From contig CAYFPS010000008.1 in NCBI GenBank assembly GCA_964345075.1, positions 1 to 64,000 on the forward strand: DNA of 64,000 nt. The letters are read 5' to 3'. Positions 27,092 to 36,295 of this stretch are shown one piece after another (position 1 is the stretch's first letter; each line of letters opens with the position of its first letter). This DNA is from CAYFPS01 sp964345075. Its GTDB lineage: Bacteria; CAIWAD01. The translations under genes were made by a program, and so were the position numbers. The notes beneath the pieces were generated by a model, which had not been told where the DNA came from, did not search any database, and saw nothing but the letters and a program-made list of their open reading frames with translations.

Positions 27092-28812
27092 CTGGTCGGC
27101 CCCTGACTTACCGCGCCATCACGGCGAGCGTCGGCCGCGCCCCTAAGCATGATCGCGCCGGGAGGCCTGACACCGCCACCGCCCTTGAAAACAAGGGGGC
27201 CATGCAGGCGGGCAATACCGTGGGCGCCGCCGAAATAGCTGTCATAAGGCTTCATCGGGTAAAGCCGGTAACCGATGGCCTCAAGCTCTTCCATGGTGGC
27301 TGGATCGAAGCGAGGTTCAATCACCAGCAGGCTTCCCTGCGGATGAAAGCGCGGTGCATCAATCGCCTGATCAAGGGGCAGATCAAGCTCCAGTCGGTTG
27401 ATCAGGATCTCGATCATGGCACTGACAATGCGGCTTCCGCCTGGGGTTCCGATGCAAAGAACCGGCTCGCCTTCTTCCAGCAGGATCATGGGGGCCATGC
27501 TGGAGCGCGGACGCTTGCCGGGCTCGGGCCAGTTCAGGCTGGCGGGATCGAAGGTGAAGTCGGCCAGCTGATTGTTCAAAAGGAGGCCATTGGCTGTCAG
27601 GCCGGCACCGAAGAAGTAATTCAGACTCTGCGTCAGGCTGAGCACGCGTCCATCGCTATCCCAGACGCTCAAATGCGTCGTGTTACCGTGATCGGTCGGG
27701 CTGGCTGACTGCCAGACAGGCTCGGACCCCAGGGGCGGCCAGGAATGATGGATCGCGTCCGGATAGATCTGCGCGAGGACGCTGCGGGCATATTCGGGGG
27801 CAAGCATGCTGTCCACGGGGGTCGCGTGAAAGGCCGGGTCAGCCGCCCGCTTGCCCTTGTCGCGCATGGCCTGTTTCATGGCTTCGGCCATCAGATGGAT
27901 GCGCGCGCCCTCGCTCATGCCGGCCAGATCGAGCTCTTGCAGAATGCCCAGCGTTTGTATCACGGCCAGCGCACCGGTTGCGGGCGGAGGCGGGCCAATC
28001 AGTTCCAGATTCTTCCAGTGCCTGCGCAGGGGCTCGCGCCAGATGGGCTTGTAGGCCTGCATGTCTTCCAGCGTCAGCCAGCCGCCATCAGCCTGAACCG
28101 CTTGCGCAATCGCCTGACCAGCCAGATTGGGGAAGGCTTCAAGACCCTGGGCCGCCAGTCCTTCCAGCATATCCGCCAGCGGACGATTGAACAGGATGTC
28201 GCCCTCCATCGGCGGAAAGCCGTCCACCAGAAAGAGCTCGCCCATAAGGCTGTCGGCCAGGAAACTGTCAGCACGATCGGCAACCAGCGCGGCAAGCGTG
28301 GCCGAGGCCGGATATCCGCCCCGCGCCAGATCAATGGCCGGTGCGAAAAGCCGCTCAAGCGGCAGACTGCCGTGGCGGGCGTAAAGCGCTGCCAGGCCAG
28401 AAGGCGTTCCGGGAGTGCCCACAACCGTGCCGCCAATCTGGCGCTTCAGACCGAGGCTGTCGGCCGGATCCTTGTAGGCTTCTGCATCCAGATCTGCAGG
28501 CGCGGTCTCGCGAAAATCGAGACACTCAATCTCGCCACCGGGCAGAGCCAGCGTGGCAAAACCGCCACCGCCCAGACCCGAAGCCTGCGGCTCCACCACA
28601 TTCAGCACCATCAGCGCGCAAATCCCTGCATCAATGGCGTTGCCGCCTTCTTCAAGTACGGCTGCCCCTGCCTGCGAGGCAAGCGGATGAGCCGCCACAA
28701 CCATACTCTCGCGAGCCGGCTCTTGCCTGCCCATGGCCTGAAGTCCACTGAACAGGGCGAGCAGCAGCAGGATTGGGCTCATCAGGCGGTGCGTGATATG
28801 AAACTGGATCAT
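27088..28812 (-). CDS. ggt: Gamma-glutamyltransferase
   Basis: An Ntn-hydrolase of 574 residues that hydrolyses or transfers gamma-glutamyl groups from glutathione, gamma-glutamyl peptides or poly-gamma-glutamate. The signal peptide (about 1-26, ending FSGLQA) places it in the periplasm. The autocleavage/nucleophile residue is T378 in the signature TTHLSVWDSDGRVLSLTQ. The glycine-rich SGLGGGGFATL and the C-terminal GTPGGSRI are intact. ATG 28812 is preceded by AAGGAG. It leads an operon with the PgsW-like protein, the permease and the membrane peptide, so it probably supplies the substrate that the permease imports. Confidence 0.93.
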   Translation of the reverse strand: MIQFHITHRLMSPILLLLALFSGLQAMGRQEPARESMVVAAHPLASQAGAAVLEEGGNAIDAGICALMVLNVVEPQASGLGGGGFATLALPGGEIECLDFRETAPADLDAEAYKDPADSLGLKRQIGGTVVGTPGTPSGLAALYARHGSLPLERLFAPAIDLARGGYPASATLAALVADRADSFLADSLMGELFLVDGFPPMEGDILFNRPLADMLEGLAAQGLEAFPNLAGQAIAQAVQADGGWLTLEDMQAYKPIWREPLRRHWKNLELIGPPPPATGALAVIQTLGILQELDLAGMSEGARIHLMAEAMKQAMRDKGKRAADPAFHATPVDSMLAPEYARSVLAQIYPDAIHHSWPPLGSEPVWQSASPTDHGNTTHLSVWDSDGRVLSLTQSLNYFFGAGLTANGLLLNNQLADFTFDPASLNWPEPGKRPRSSMAPMILLEEGEPVLCIGTPGGSRIVSAMIEILINRLELDLPLDQAIDAPRFHPQGSLLVIEPRFDPATMEELEAIGYRLYPMKPYDSYFGGAHGIARLHGPLVFKGGGGVRPPGAIMLRGAADARRDGAVSQGPTR

Positions 28813-28887
28813 GATTCTCCTTCGACTTCTCGAATCTTCCAGCATAGCAAATCCTCGTCCAGCAGCCCTTCACCTCTGGGAAAGTCG

Positions 28888-28895
28888 TACCTTGG
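28888..28895 (+). promoter_or_regulatory. Putative -10 element (TACCTTGG)
   Basis: TACCTTGG lies 20 bases before the ATG of the secreted hypothetical at 28915, in the divergent gap with ggt. It fits the recurrent TAYCTTKG word. If used, the leader is about 15 bases including AAAGGAG. Confidence 0.35.
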
Positions 28896-28914
28896 TTCAT
28901 TCGAAAGGAGAACC

Positions 28915-29547
28915 ATGCGATTCGCTTCACTGCTTACTCTGCTACTGGTAATCGGCCTGCAGGCCGCGCCCATCGTGCCTCGCCGTATCACAGATGACAA
29001 AATTCAGCGCGTGCCCGATCGCAAGGAGCGCATCGAAATCAGCCTGCCGGCCGAACAGGGTTGGCAGCAGACCGATTTTACGGCTGAAGATGGCATCGAA
29101 ACCCGATCCTTTGAGCCGGCCGATACCAGCCTGACCGGCGGTGTGGATCTGGCAACGGTCACCATCCTGCATGGACTATGGAATGCCTCGATGGAGAAGA
29201 TGCAGCATGCTTTTGGCAAGACCCTGACCAGTGAGTGCGCCACGATCAATGCCAGTCTCTGGTTCGAGAGCCGCGATGGCCTGCCCATGCGACTGGTTGT
29301 TTACCGCTGTGAAGAATCCGAGCTGCCCTTTTCCGCCCTGCAGTGCCTGATTCAGGGTCAGGACAATTTTTACGCGGTTGATCTCTATGCCAGCACCAGC
29401 CTGCTGCCCGAAGGTCAACTGGTGCGCTGGGCTGAATTCCTGAAGACGATCCGGCTCTGTGATCTGCTTGATCCTGACAGTCCCTGTCAGACCGGAATCT
29501 GGTCCTACACGGCTCCCGCCAGCCCCCTTCCGGCCAGCGCCCCTTAA
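28915..29547 (+). CDS. Hypothetical secreted protein
   Basis: A 210-residue protein with a clear signal peptide (MRFASLLTLLLVIGLQA). No domain is recognised. The pattern (DFTAEDGIETRSFEP, LDLYASTSLLPEGQLVRWAEF-like C-terminal part) is that of a small soluble periplasmic protein with a few cysteines. The ATG has AAAGGAG five bases upstream and a possible promoter at 28888. It is divergent from ggt and monocistronic. Confidence 0.65.
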   Translation: MRFASLLTLLLVIGLQAAPIVPRRITDDKIQRVPDRKERIEISLPAEQGWQQTDFTAEDGIETRSFEPADTSLTGGVDLATVTILHGLWNASMEKMQHAFGKTLTSECATINASLWFESRDGLPMRLVVYRCEESELPFSALQCLIQGQDNFYAVDLYASTSLLPEGQLVRWAEFLKTIRLCDLLDPDSPCQTGIWSYTAPASPLPASAP

Positions 29548-29570
29548 TTGATCGCGCGGGGCCCAATTAG

Positions 29571-29578
29571 TACCTTTG
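29571..29578 (+). promoter_or_regulatory. Putative -10 element (TACCTTTG)
   Basis: TACCTTTG is an exact match to the Bacteroidota TAnnTTTG element and has a TTG 20 bases upstream (29548). It lies 69 bases before the uvrB ATG. No LexA-like operator is evident in this gap. Confidence 0.4.
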
Positions 29579-29646
29579 TGCAATTCGCGGAAACTGAGGA
29601 TTGCGGACGCTGACAGACCCTGTCATGTGCGTTCGCCCGTGCCTGA

Positions 29647-31800
29647 ATGACCACAACCTTTGAGCTGAACAGCCCCTTTTCACCCTGTGGTGACCAGGGA
29701 GAGGCCATTCGTCAGCTGACACAGGGCTTTCCTGCCCTCGATCTCTCCCTTAAGCGGGAGGAGCGTCCGCACAGGGCCCAGACCCTTTTGGGCGTAACCG
29801 GATCGGGCAAAACCTTTACCATGGCCAGCCTGATTGCCGAGCTGAATCGTCCCGCGCTGGTCCTGTCGCACAACAAGACTCTGGCCGCCCAGCTCTACGG
29901 TGAATTCAAGGCCCTGTTTCCGCGGAATGCCGTCGAATTTTTCATCTCCTACTACGACTACTACCAGCCCGAGGCCTACCTGCCTTCCAGCGATACCTAC
30001 ATCGAAAAGGACGCCTCGATCAACGAGGAAATCGATCGCCTGCGCCTCAAGGCCACCAGCAGTCTGCTGGAGCGGCGTGATGTCATCATCGTGGCTTCGG
30101 TCTCGGCCATTTACGGACTGGGCAACCCGGAGGAATACCGCAAGGGTCTGGTCATGGTGCGGCAGGGCGATGAGCTTGATCGCCGCGAGTTCCTGAGCCG
30201 TCTGGTGGACGTGCATTACCTGCGCGCGGGTGCAGAGCTTGAGCGCGGCACCTTCCGTGTCCGCGGTGATGTGATCGAGATTCATCCGGCCTATGAAGAG
30301 ACGGCCCTGCGCATCGACACCTTTGGTGATGAAGTCGAGCGGATCCAGATCATCAATCCGCTGACGGGAGAAGTCACGGGCGAAAAGCCGGCTGCGGCCA
30401 TCTATCCGGCCAAGCACTTCGTGACCGATCGCCCCGGCCTTGAACGCGCCGTGGTGGAAATTGAGCGCGAACTGGAAGAGCGGCTGGCCGAGCTGGAGGC
30501 CAAGGGCCGAAGCGTCGAGGCCTATCGTCTGCGCCAGCGCACGCGCTTCGACATGGAAATGATGCTGGAAATCGGCTACTGCAGCGGAATTGAAAACTAC
30601 AGCCGGCATCTGGATGGACGCGCTCCCGGAACGCGTCCTTCCTGCCTGCTGGATTATTTTCCCGATGACATGCTGCTGCTGATTGATGAAAGCCATGTCA
30701 CCCTGCCGCAGATTCGTGCCATGTATCGCGGTGATCGCGCCCGCAAGGAAACCCTGGTCGAGCACGGCTTCCGCCTGCCCTGTGCCATGGACAATCGCCC
30801 GCTGATGAGCGAGGAATTCGAGGCGCTTACACCGGACACGCTTTTCGTCAGCGCCACACCCGGTGATACAGAGCTGGAGCGTTCTGGTGGTGAGTTCGTC
30901 GAGCAGCTGATCCGCCCGACCGGGCTGCTGGATCCGCAGATCGAACTGCGACAGACCGAGGGGCAGGTTGAGAATCTGGCCGATGAGATTCGCCTGAGGG
31001 CTGGCCGTGGCGAGCGCGTGCTCGTGACCACGCTGACCAAGCGCATGTCCGAGGATCTGGCTGCCTGGTTCGGCAGGCAGGGCATTCGTGTGCGCTACCT
31101 GCATTCGGACATTGAAAGCCTGCGCCGTGTGGAGCTTCTGCGTGACTTGCGGTTGGGTGTATACGACGTGCTGGTAGGCGTGAACCTTCTGCGTGAAGGG
31201 CTTGATCTGCCGGAAGTCAGCCTGGTGGCCGTGATGGACGCGGACAAGGAAGGCTTTCTGCGCAGTGCGCGCAGCCTCTTTCAGATTGTCGGACGCGCCG
31301 CCCGTCATGTGGACGGCCGCGTGATTTTCTACGCGGACACAATCAGTCCGGCCATGCGGCAGGTGATGGATGAGACTCTGCGCCGCCGCAGCATTCAACA
31401 CGAACACAATCTGGCCAATGGTATTAGGCCGCGCTCGGTGGTCAAGACCGCTGAGGAGATCATGGCCAGCTCCACGGTTCTTGACGAAGCCCGTTCGATC
31501 GAGGCTTATGCACGAGCGTCGGAGAAGGCGCCGCAGGCCGCCGAGGCTGGCGAGCTCTATGCCGAGACCGATCAACTGGCAGATCCCGAGCTCGTCAGGG
31601 AACTGATGGAAGCCGCCGCCGCCCGGCTGGATTTTGAAGAGGCGGCACGCTTGAGAGACCGCTTGCACGAGCTGGAGGCTAATCCTTCTCTCGTCAAGGA
31701 AGCCATACCGCGCCAGTCTGAAAGCCGCTTGCAGGCCAAGCAGCGCGGAAAGAACCGGGCCAGTCGCGCCATGAAGCGCATGCGCAGCGGGGCTCGCTGA
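29647..31800 (+). CDS. uvrB: Excinuclease ABC subunit B
   Basis: UvrB loads on damaged DNA with UvrA and recruits UvrC in nucleotide excision repair. The 717 residues have Walker A GVTGSGKT (49-56), the beta-hairpin region (YYDYYQPEAYLPSSDTYIEK), helicase motifs to IVGRAARH, and a C-terminal UVR domain (FEEAARLRDRLHELE) for UvrC contact. It runs about 40 residues longer than most, because of a basic tail after the UVR domain (LQAKQRGKNRASRAMKRM). No Shine-Dalgarno is obvious before ATG 29647. Confidence 0.97.
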   Translation: MTTTFELNSPFSPCGDQGEAIRQLTQGFPALDLSLKREERPHRAQTLLGVTGSGKTFTMASLIAELNRPALVLSHNKTLAAQLYGEFKALFPRNAVEFFISYYDYYQPEAYLPSSDTYIEKDASINEEIDRLRLKATSSLLERRDVIIVASVSAIYGLGNPEEYRKGLVMVRQGDELDRREFLSRLVDVHYLRAGAELERGTFRVRGDVIEIHPAYEETALRIDTFGDEVERIQIINPLTGEVTGEKPAAAIYPAKHFVTDRPGLERAVVEIERELEERLAELEAKGRSVEAYRLRQRTRFDMEMMLEIGYCSGIENYSRHLDGRAPGTRPSCLLDYFPDDMLLLIDESHVTLPQIRAMYRGDRARKETLVEHGFRLPCAMDNRPLMSEEFEALTPDTLFVSATPGDTELERSGGEFVEQLIRPTGLLDPQIELRQTEGQVENLADEIRLRAGRGERVLVTTLTKRMSEDLAAWFGRQGIRVRYLHSDIESLRRVELLRDLRLGVYDVLVGVNLLREGLDLPEVSLVAVMDADKEGFLRSARSLFQIVGRAARHVDGRVIFYADTISPAMRQVMDETLRRRSIQHEHNLANGIRPRSVVKTAEEIMASSTVLDEARSIEAYARASEKAPQAAEAGELYAETDQLADPELVRELMEAAAARLDFEEAARLRDRLHELEANPSLVKEAIPRQSESRLQAKQRGKNRASRAMKRMRSGAR

Positions 31801-31833
31801 TCATGAATACATGTACCAACGGAGGGCTTTGAA

Positions 31834-32523
31834 ATGATGCTGACCGCAACGGATGCCGCCCACAAGGGCTGGTGGACCTGGGCGCTCAAGAACGGCAAGC
31901 CGGAGCATCCGGACGTGGCGGACATGAAGAAGCTGCTGCAGGTCTGGGAAAAGGAAATCGGTCCCGGCCTGGAGGCAAAGGCGTTCAAGGACAAGCCCTC
32001 GGCACTGGCGACGGCCATTGAGCCCTACAAGGTGCTCAAGGATCACTGGCAGGTCTGTCTGCTGGAGCTGATCATCGCCGAACGCAAGGGCATGTACGAA
32101 GCCGCTCGCGAGGCCTTCTTCCGTCCCTTCAAGGTGGACGATTCCACACGCACACGCCGTGACTGGCGCAGCATGCGTCACACCACCGTGCTCTACATCC
32201 AGATCCTGCTGCGCCGTGAGGCCACCAGCGAGGCCAAGCGCATCCTGGACTTCATGAATCGCCGCTACGGTCTCGAGCCCCATGTGCTGGCCTTTGAGCG
32301 TGGCATGGTGCACGACGCCCTGGAAGAGTGGCAGGATGCCTGGCTGCAGCTGGCGCTTTCCATCAAGAAGAACCGCGGTGCCAAGGGCTGGCTGACCGAT
32401 GGCCACGAAATCCTCAAGCCCAAGGAACTCTTTCCGGGCCTGCGCAAGCAGCCGGGCTGGAATGACTTCCTGAAGAGCCCGGCCCGCTTCCTCAAGGACA
32501 ACGGTTGGGAGCTTCCGGCCTGA
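31834..32523 (+). CDS. Conserved-looking hypothetical protein (helical, TPR-like)
   Basis: A 229-residue soluble, tryptophan-rich helical protein with no recognised family. Alternating helices (KVLKDHWQVCLLELIIAERK, YEAAREAFFRPF, RREATSEAKRILDFMNRRYG) suggest TPR-like repeats. The ATG has GGAGG nine bases upstream. The stop overlaps the purD ATG by one base, so it is likely co-expressed with purine synthesis. The function is unknown. Confidence 0.65.
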   Translation: MMLTATDAAHKGWWTWALKNGKPEHPDVADMKKLLQVWEKEIGPGLEAKAFKDKPSALATAIEPYKVLKDHWQVCLLELIIAERKGMYEAAREAFFRPFKVDDSTRTRRDWRSMRHTTVLYIQILLRREATSEAKRILDFMNRRYGLEPHVLAFERGMVHDALEEWQDAWLQLALSIKKNRGAKGWLTDGHEILKPKELFPGLRKQPGWNDFLKSPARFLKDNGWELPA

Positions 32524-33785
32524 TGAAGCTCAAGGTGCTGCTGCTGGGTTCCGGTGGGCGTGAGTCCGCCCTTGCCTGGAAACTGGCACAAAGCCCACTC
32601 TGCGGAAGGCTGCTGGCTTTTCCGGGCAATCCTGGAATGGATTGTCACACGGAACGCGTTCAGGGGCTGGACCTGCGAAACCACGATGAGCTGGCCGACT
32701 GGTGCCTGCGCCGCGAGATCGATCTGGTTGTGATCGGTCCCGAGCAGCCGCTGGTGGAGGGGCTGGTGGATCACCTGCAGGAGCGGGGCATTCATGCTTT
32801 TGGCCCTTCCCGTCTTGCCGCCGAACTCGAGGGTTCCAAGGCCTGGGCCAAGGCCTTCATGCTCAGGCACAACATTCCCACTGCCCGTCACAGCACGGTT
32901 GAAAGTCTGGCGCAGGGGCGTATTGTCCTTTCGCGCATGGGTCATCAGGTCGTGTTGAAAGCCGATGGCCTGGCAGCCGGCAAGGGTGTGGTGCTGCCGG
33001 ACTCCGAGGAGCAGGCGCTGGCCGTGTTACAGGAGATGCTCTCGGGTGAAGCCTTTGGTGAAGCGGGTTCCCGCGTGGTCATCGAAGAGCGCATGGTCGG
33101 ACCCGAGATCAGTGTCTTTGCCCTTTGCGACGGTCAGGAAGGGCTGATTCTTGGCACGGCCCGCGACTTCAAGCGGGTAGGAGATGGCAATACCGGACCG
33201 AACACGGGGGGGATGGGCTCGCTTTCCCCTTCGCCCGATGCCAGCCCCGAGCTTCTTGCGGACATCAACAATTCGATCCTGAAGCCCGTGATACATGGCA
33301 TGGCTGATGAAGGTCGTCCCTATCATGGCTTGCTCTATCTGGGGCTGATGCTGACGGCCGCTGGTCCGCGCGTAATCGAATTCAATTGCCGCTTCGGAGA
33401 TCCGGAAACGCAGGCCTTGCTGCCGCTACTGGACTTCGATCTGCTCGAGGCCTTCTGGCAACTCGCCCGTGGCGAGAAGCTCGCCCGCCAGCGCTGGAAA
33501 ACGAGCCCGGAAAAGGCTGTCTGCATCGTCTTGGCCAGCGAGGGCTATCCGGCAAAGGCCATCACCGGCCGCGCGATTGAACTGGGTGATACACCGGCCG
33601 ACGTGCTCGTTTTCCACGCGGGAACAAAGCGCGGGGCTGAAGGAGAACTGCTGACAGCCGGCGGGCGCGTGCTCAATGTGGTCGCCCGCGGGAATGACTG
33701 GGAAAAGGCAACAGGAAAAGCATACATGGCGCTTGAAAGCATCCGCTTCGAGGGCATGCAACATCGAAAGGACATTCATCCGTGA
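32523..33785 (+). CDS. purD: Phosphoribosylamine-glycine ligase
   Basis: PurD is the ATP-grasp enzyme forming GAR in the second step of purine synthesis. The 420 residues begin MKLKVLLLGSGGRESALAWKL, with the ATP-grasp core (KADGLAAGKGVVL) and the signature RFGDPETQALLPLL. The length is normal. ATG 32523 overlaps the previous stop. The stop overlaps the epimerase GTG by four bases. Confidence 0.97.
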   Translation: MKLKVLLLGSGGRESALAWKLAQSPLCGRLLAFPGNPGMDCHTERVQGLDLRNHDELADWCLRREIDLVVIGPEQPLVEGLVDHLQERGIHAFGPSRLAAELEGSKAWAKAFMLRHNIPTARHSTVESLAQGRIVLSRMGHQVVLKADGLAAGKGVVLPDSEEQALAVLQEMLSGEAFGEAGSRVVIEERMVGPEISVFALCDGQEGLILGTARDFKRVGDGNTGPNTGGMGSLSPSPDASPELLADINNSILKPVIHGMADEGRPYHGLLYLGLMLTAAGPRVIEFNCRFGDPETQALLPLLDFDLLEAFWQLARGEKLARQRWKTSPEKAVCIVLASEGYPAKAITGRAIELGDTPADVLVFHAGTKRGAEGELLTAGGRVLNVVARGNDWEKATGKAYMALESIRFEGMQHRKDIHP

Positions 33786-34708
33786 AGATACTGGTAACGG
33801 GTGGTGCCGGGTTCATCGGCTCCACCACTGTGGATCTGGCCATTGCCGCCGGGCATCAGGTTGTGGTCGTTGACAACTTTACGACAGGCAATGAAGCCAA
33901 CCTGCATCCGGATGCGGAAGTCTTTCGAATGGATATCGGCGATCCTGATCTGCTCAAGCTCTTCGCCGAGTGGCAGTTCGACGCGGTCATGCACTGTGCA
34001 GCGCAGATCGATGTGCGCAAGAGCGTCGAAAACCCTGTCTTTGACGCCCAGACTAATATTCTGGGCACGCTCAATGTGCTGGAAGCCATGCGTCTTACAA
34101 ATGTGAAGCGCTTTGTCTTCAGCTCCACGGGCGGCGCCATCTACGGTGATACAGACCACCGTCCGACTCCCGTGGGCGAGACCTGTCAACCGATCAGTCC
34201 CTACGGTATCACGAAGCTCTCCATCGAGCATTACCTCCACTATTATCGCGAGATTCACGGCTTCAAGGCCTTTGCCCTGCGCTATGGCAATGTCTACGGC
34301 CCGCGGCAGAATCCCCATGGCGAAGCGGGCGTGGTGGCCATTTTCGCGCTGCGCATGCTGGAAGGCCGTCCGCTGGTGATCAACGGCGATGGCAAGCAGA
34401 CACGCGACTATGTCTTCGTCAAGGATGTAGCACGGGCCAACCTGCTGGCGCTGGAAGCCGGCATCAGCGGCATCGCCAATGTGGGCACCTCGGTAGAGAC
34501 CGATGTCAACGAGATTTTCCACCTGCTGAATGATTCACTGGAGGCCGGCTCGGAAGAGAACCACGGCCCGGCCAAGGCCGGTGAGCAGATGACCAGCTGC
34601 CTGGACATTCGCGCCACCCATGAAATTCTGGGCTGGAAGCCTGAAGTCGGCATCGCGGCTGGCATTGCCGAGACGGCCGCCTGGTTCAGGGAGAGGGCGC
34701 GCGCCTAG
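33782..34708 (+). CDS. NAD-dependent sugar-nucleotide epimerase (UDP-glucose 4-epimerase-like)
   Basis: An extended SDR of 308 residues. The Rossmann motif is GGAGFIGS, the active site has SSTGGAIYGD and Y-G-I-T-K (YxxxK), and NVYGPRQNPHGEAGVV is the substrate region common to GalE-like 4-epimerases. It probably interconverts UDP-sugars for envelope glycans; exact specificity is not readable. The start codon is GTG at 33782, overlapping purD. The stop overlaps the sigma-54 regulator by one base. Confidence 0.88.
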   Translation: MKILVTGGAGFIGSTTVDLAIAAGHQVVVVDNFTTGNEANLHPDAEVFRMDIGDPDLLKLFAEWQFDAVMHCAAQIDVRKSVENPVFDAQTNILGTLNVLEAMRLTNVKRFVFSSTGGAIYGDTDHRPTPVGETCQPISPYGITKLSIEHYLHYYREIHGFKAFALRYGNVYGPRQNPHGEAGVVAIFALRMLEGRPLVINGDGKQTRDYVFVKDVARANLLALEAGISGIANVGTSVETDVNEIFHLLNDSLEAGSEENHGPAKAGEQMTSCLDIRATHEILGWKPEVGIAAGIAETAAWFRERARA

Positions 34709-35802
34709 TGCCTGATGCGCTGAAATCTGCCGGACTGGCCGGATCCGGCCCTGCCATGCAGCAGCTCGATCTGCTGGTCAGGCAGGTTGCGCCCACGGAT
34801 CTGAGTGTGCTGATCAACGGAGAATCGGGCACGGGCAAGGAACTGGTCGCCCGTGCCATTCACCAACTCAGCAGGCGCAGTGCCGGCCCCCTGATCACAG
34901 TCAACTGCGGGGCCATTCCCGAAGGCATTTTCGAAAGCGAGATCTTCGGCCATGAGCGTGGCTCCTTTACCGGAGCCGAGCGCCAGCGCAAGGGCATGTT
35001 TGAGCTGGCCGATGGCGGCACCATTTTCCTCGATGAAATCGGTGAAATGCCGCTCTTCACGCAGGTCAAAATTTTGCGTGTGCTGGAAACCGGCGAATTC
35101 ATGCGTGTTGGTGGACAATCGCCAATCCGCGTCAATGTGCGCGTGGTGGCTGCCACCAACCGTGATCTGTCTGCAGAGGCGGCGCGTGGTCGTTTCCGTG
35201 AAGATCTCTACTTCCGCCTGAAAGCAATCAATCTTGTCCTGCCGCCACTCAGGGAAAGGCCCGAAGACATTCCCGAGCTGGTCGAGCATTTTGCCGGCAT
35301 TTTCTGTGAACAGAATCACCTGCCCCGTCCCTTTTTTGCGGCGGAAGCCATGGAGGCCCTGCGTCACCATCGCTGGCAGGGCAATGTGCGCGAGCTGAAA
35401 AACCAGGTGGAGAGCCTTTGCATTCTGGCCGCCGGTGGAGTGGTCACGGGGGAACTGGTCGACGAGCGCCTGAGTCTTGAACAGCGCCCGACCATGCTTC
35501 CGGCTCTTCGTGATACAACTGAATCACCTGCCTCCGGCGTAAGCCTGGAGCTCTTGCAGCAGATGTTTTTCTACTTGCAGCGCGAGCTGGGTGAAATCAA
35601 GACCATGCTGCGCGAGCAGATGGAGCACCAGCGTCAGGTAGACGAACAGCTGGATCTCTCCAGCATGTCCGTGGAAGAGCTCGAACGCGATCACATTCGC
35701 GAGACCCTGCAGGAGTTCGGCGGCAATCGCAGCCGGGCCGCGCGGGCACTGGGCATCAGCGAACGTACCCTTTACCGGAAGATTCACAAATATGGGCTCT
35801 AG
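34708..35802 (+). CDS. Sigma-54-dependent transcriptional activator without sensor domain
   Basis: A 364-residue bacterial enhancer-binding protein consisting of the AAA+ core and a Fis-type DNA-binding end. Walker A is GESGTGKE (38-45). The sigma-54 loop reads GSFTGA (85-90), a common variant of GAFTGA, followed by Walker B FLDEIGEM. The C-terminal helix-turn-helix is SRAARALGISERTLYRKI. There is no receiver, GAF or PAS domain, so control must come from elsewhere. It starts with GTG overlapping the epimerase stop. In many FCB genomes such a regulator sits beside lptE and a TPR protein, as here. Confidence 0.92.
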   Translation: MPDALKSAGLAGSGPAMQQLDLLVRQVAPTDLSVLINGESGTGKELVARAIHQLSRRSAGPLITVNCGAIPEGIFESEIFGHERGSFTGAERQRKGMFELADGGTIFLDEIGEMPLFTQVKILRVLETGEFMRVGGQSPIRVNVRVVAATNRDLSAEAARGRFREDLYFRLKAINLVLPPLRERPEDIPELVEHFAGIFCEQNHLPRPFFAAEAMEALRHHRWQGNVRELKNQVESLCILAAGGVVTGELVDERLSLEQRPTMLPALRDTTESPASGVSLELLQQMFFYLQRELGEIKTMLREQMEHQRQVDEQLDLSSMSVEELERDHIRETLQEFGGNRSRAARALGISERTLYRKIHKYGL

Positions 35803-36295
35803 GCACACACGGCACGGACACTTCCTGCTGCTGACGCTTTGCCTCAGCCTGTTGCTTTCGTGCTCCTACAGTTTCAAGGGCAGCCTGCCGCCCCATCTGA
35901 AAACCGTGGATATTCCGGCCATGGAGAACCGCACGCCCGAGTACGGCGTGGCCGAAGATCTGGATCGCCGCCTCTACGATCGCATGCTGCAGGACGGCCT
36001 TTTACGCATTGCCGGCGCCGAACAGGCCAGTAGCCGACTCAGTCTTGTCTTGCTGGAAGTGCGGGAGGTCGAACAGGACATCGATGAAGAACAGAGCACA
36101 ACCCGTGTTCGTCTGACCCTCAAGGTCAAGGCCGAGTTCTTCGATCTGGTGGAAGACCGCAGCCTCTGGGTCAAGACACTGAGCGAATGGGGCGATTACA
36201 GCCCGACAGGCAGTCCCGATCGCGATGAGGCGCTGGACACGGCTGTTGAAAAACTGGTGGAATCGATCAATCAGCAGATGCTGGCCGACTGGTAA
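35792..36295 (+). CDS. lptE: LptE-family LPS-assembly lipoprotein
   Basis: A 167-residue lipoprotein with a signal sequence ending LSLLLSC (C24) and the LptE pattern CSYSFKGSLPPHLKTVDIPAMENRT, followed by a helix/strand body ending IVESINQQ-like (KLVESINQQML). LptE plugs the LptD barrel that inserts LPS into the outer membrane. Its ATG lies 11 bases inside the regulator gene. The stop overlaps the TPR gene by one base. The assignment rests on pattern and synteny with the sigma-54 regulator. Confidence 0.82.
   Translation: MGSRHTRHGHFLLLTLCLSLLLSCSYSFKGSLPPHLKTVDIPAMENRTPEYGVAEDLDRRLYDRMLQDGLLRIAGAEQASSRLSLVLLEVREVEQDIDEEQSTTRVRLTLKVKAEFFDLVEDRSLWVKTLSEWGDYSPTGSPDRDEALDTAVEKLVESINQQMLADW

Noticed and set aside
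27745..28914. A long plus-strand frame running through ggt into the 28915 gene
   Set aside because: The first 390 codons are antisense to ggt and low in protein-like pattern; the true gene starts at ATG 28915 with a signal peptide and AAAGGAG.
29680..31668. A 662-codon open frame on the minus strand
   Set aside because: It lies wholly opposite uvrB, has no homology signature and follows the GC-driven open third frame of a conserved gene.
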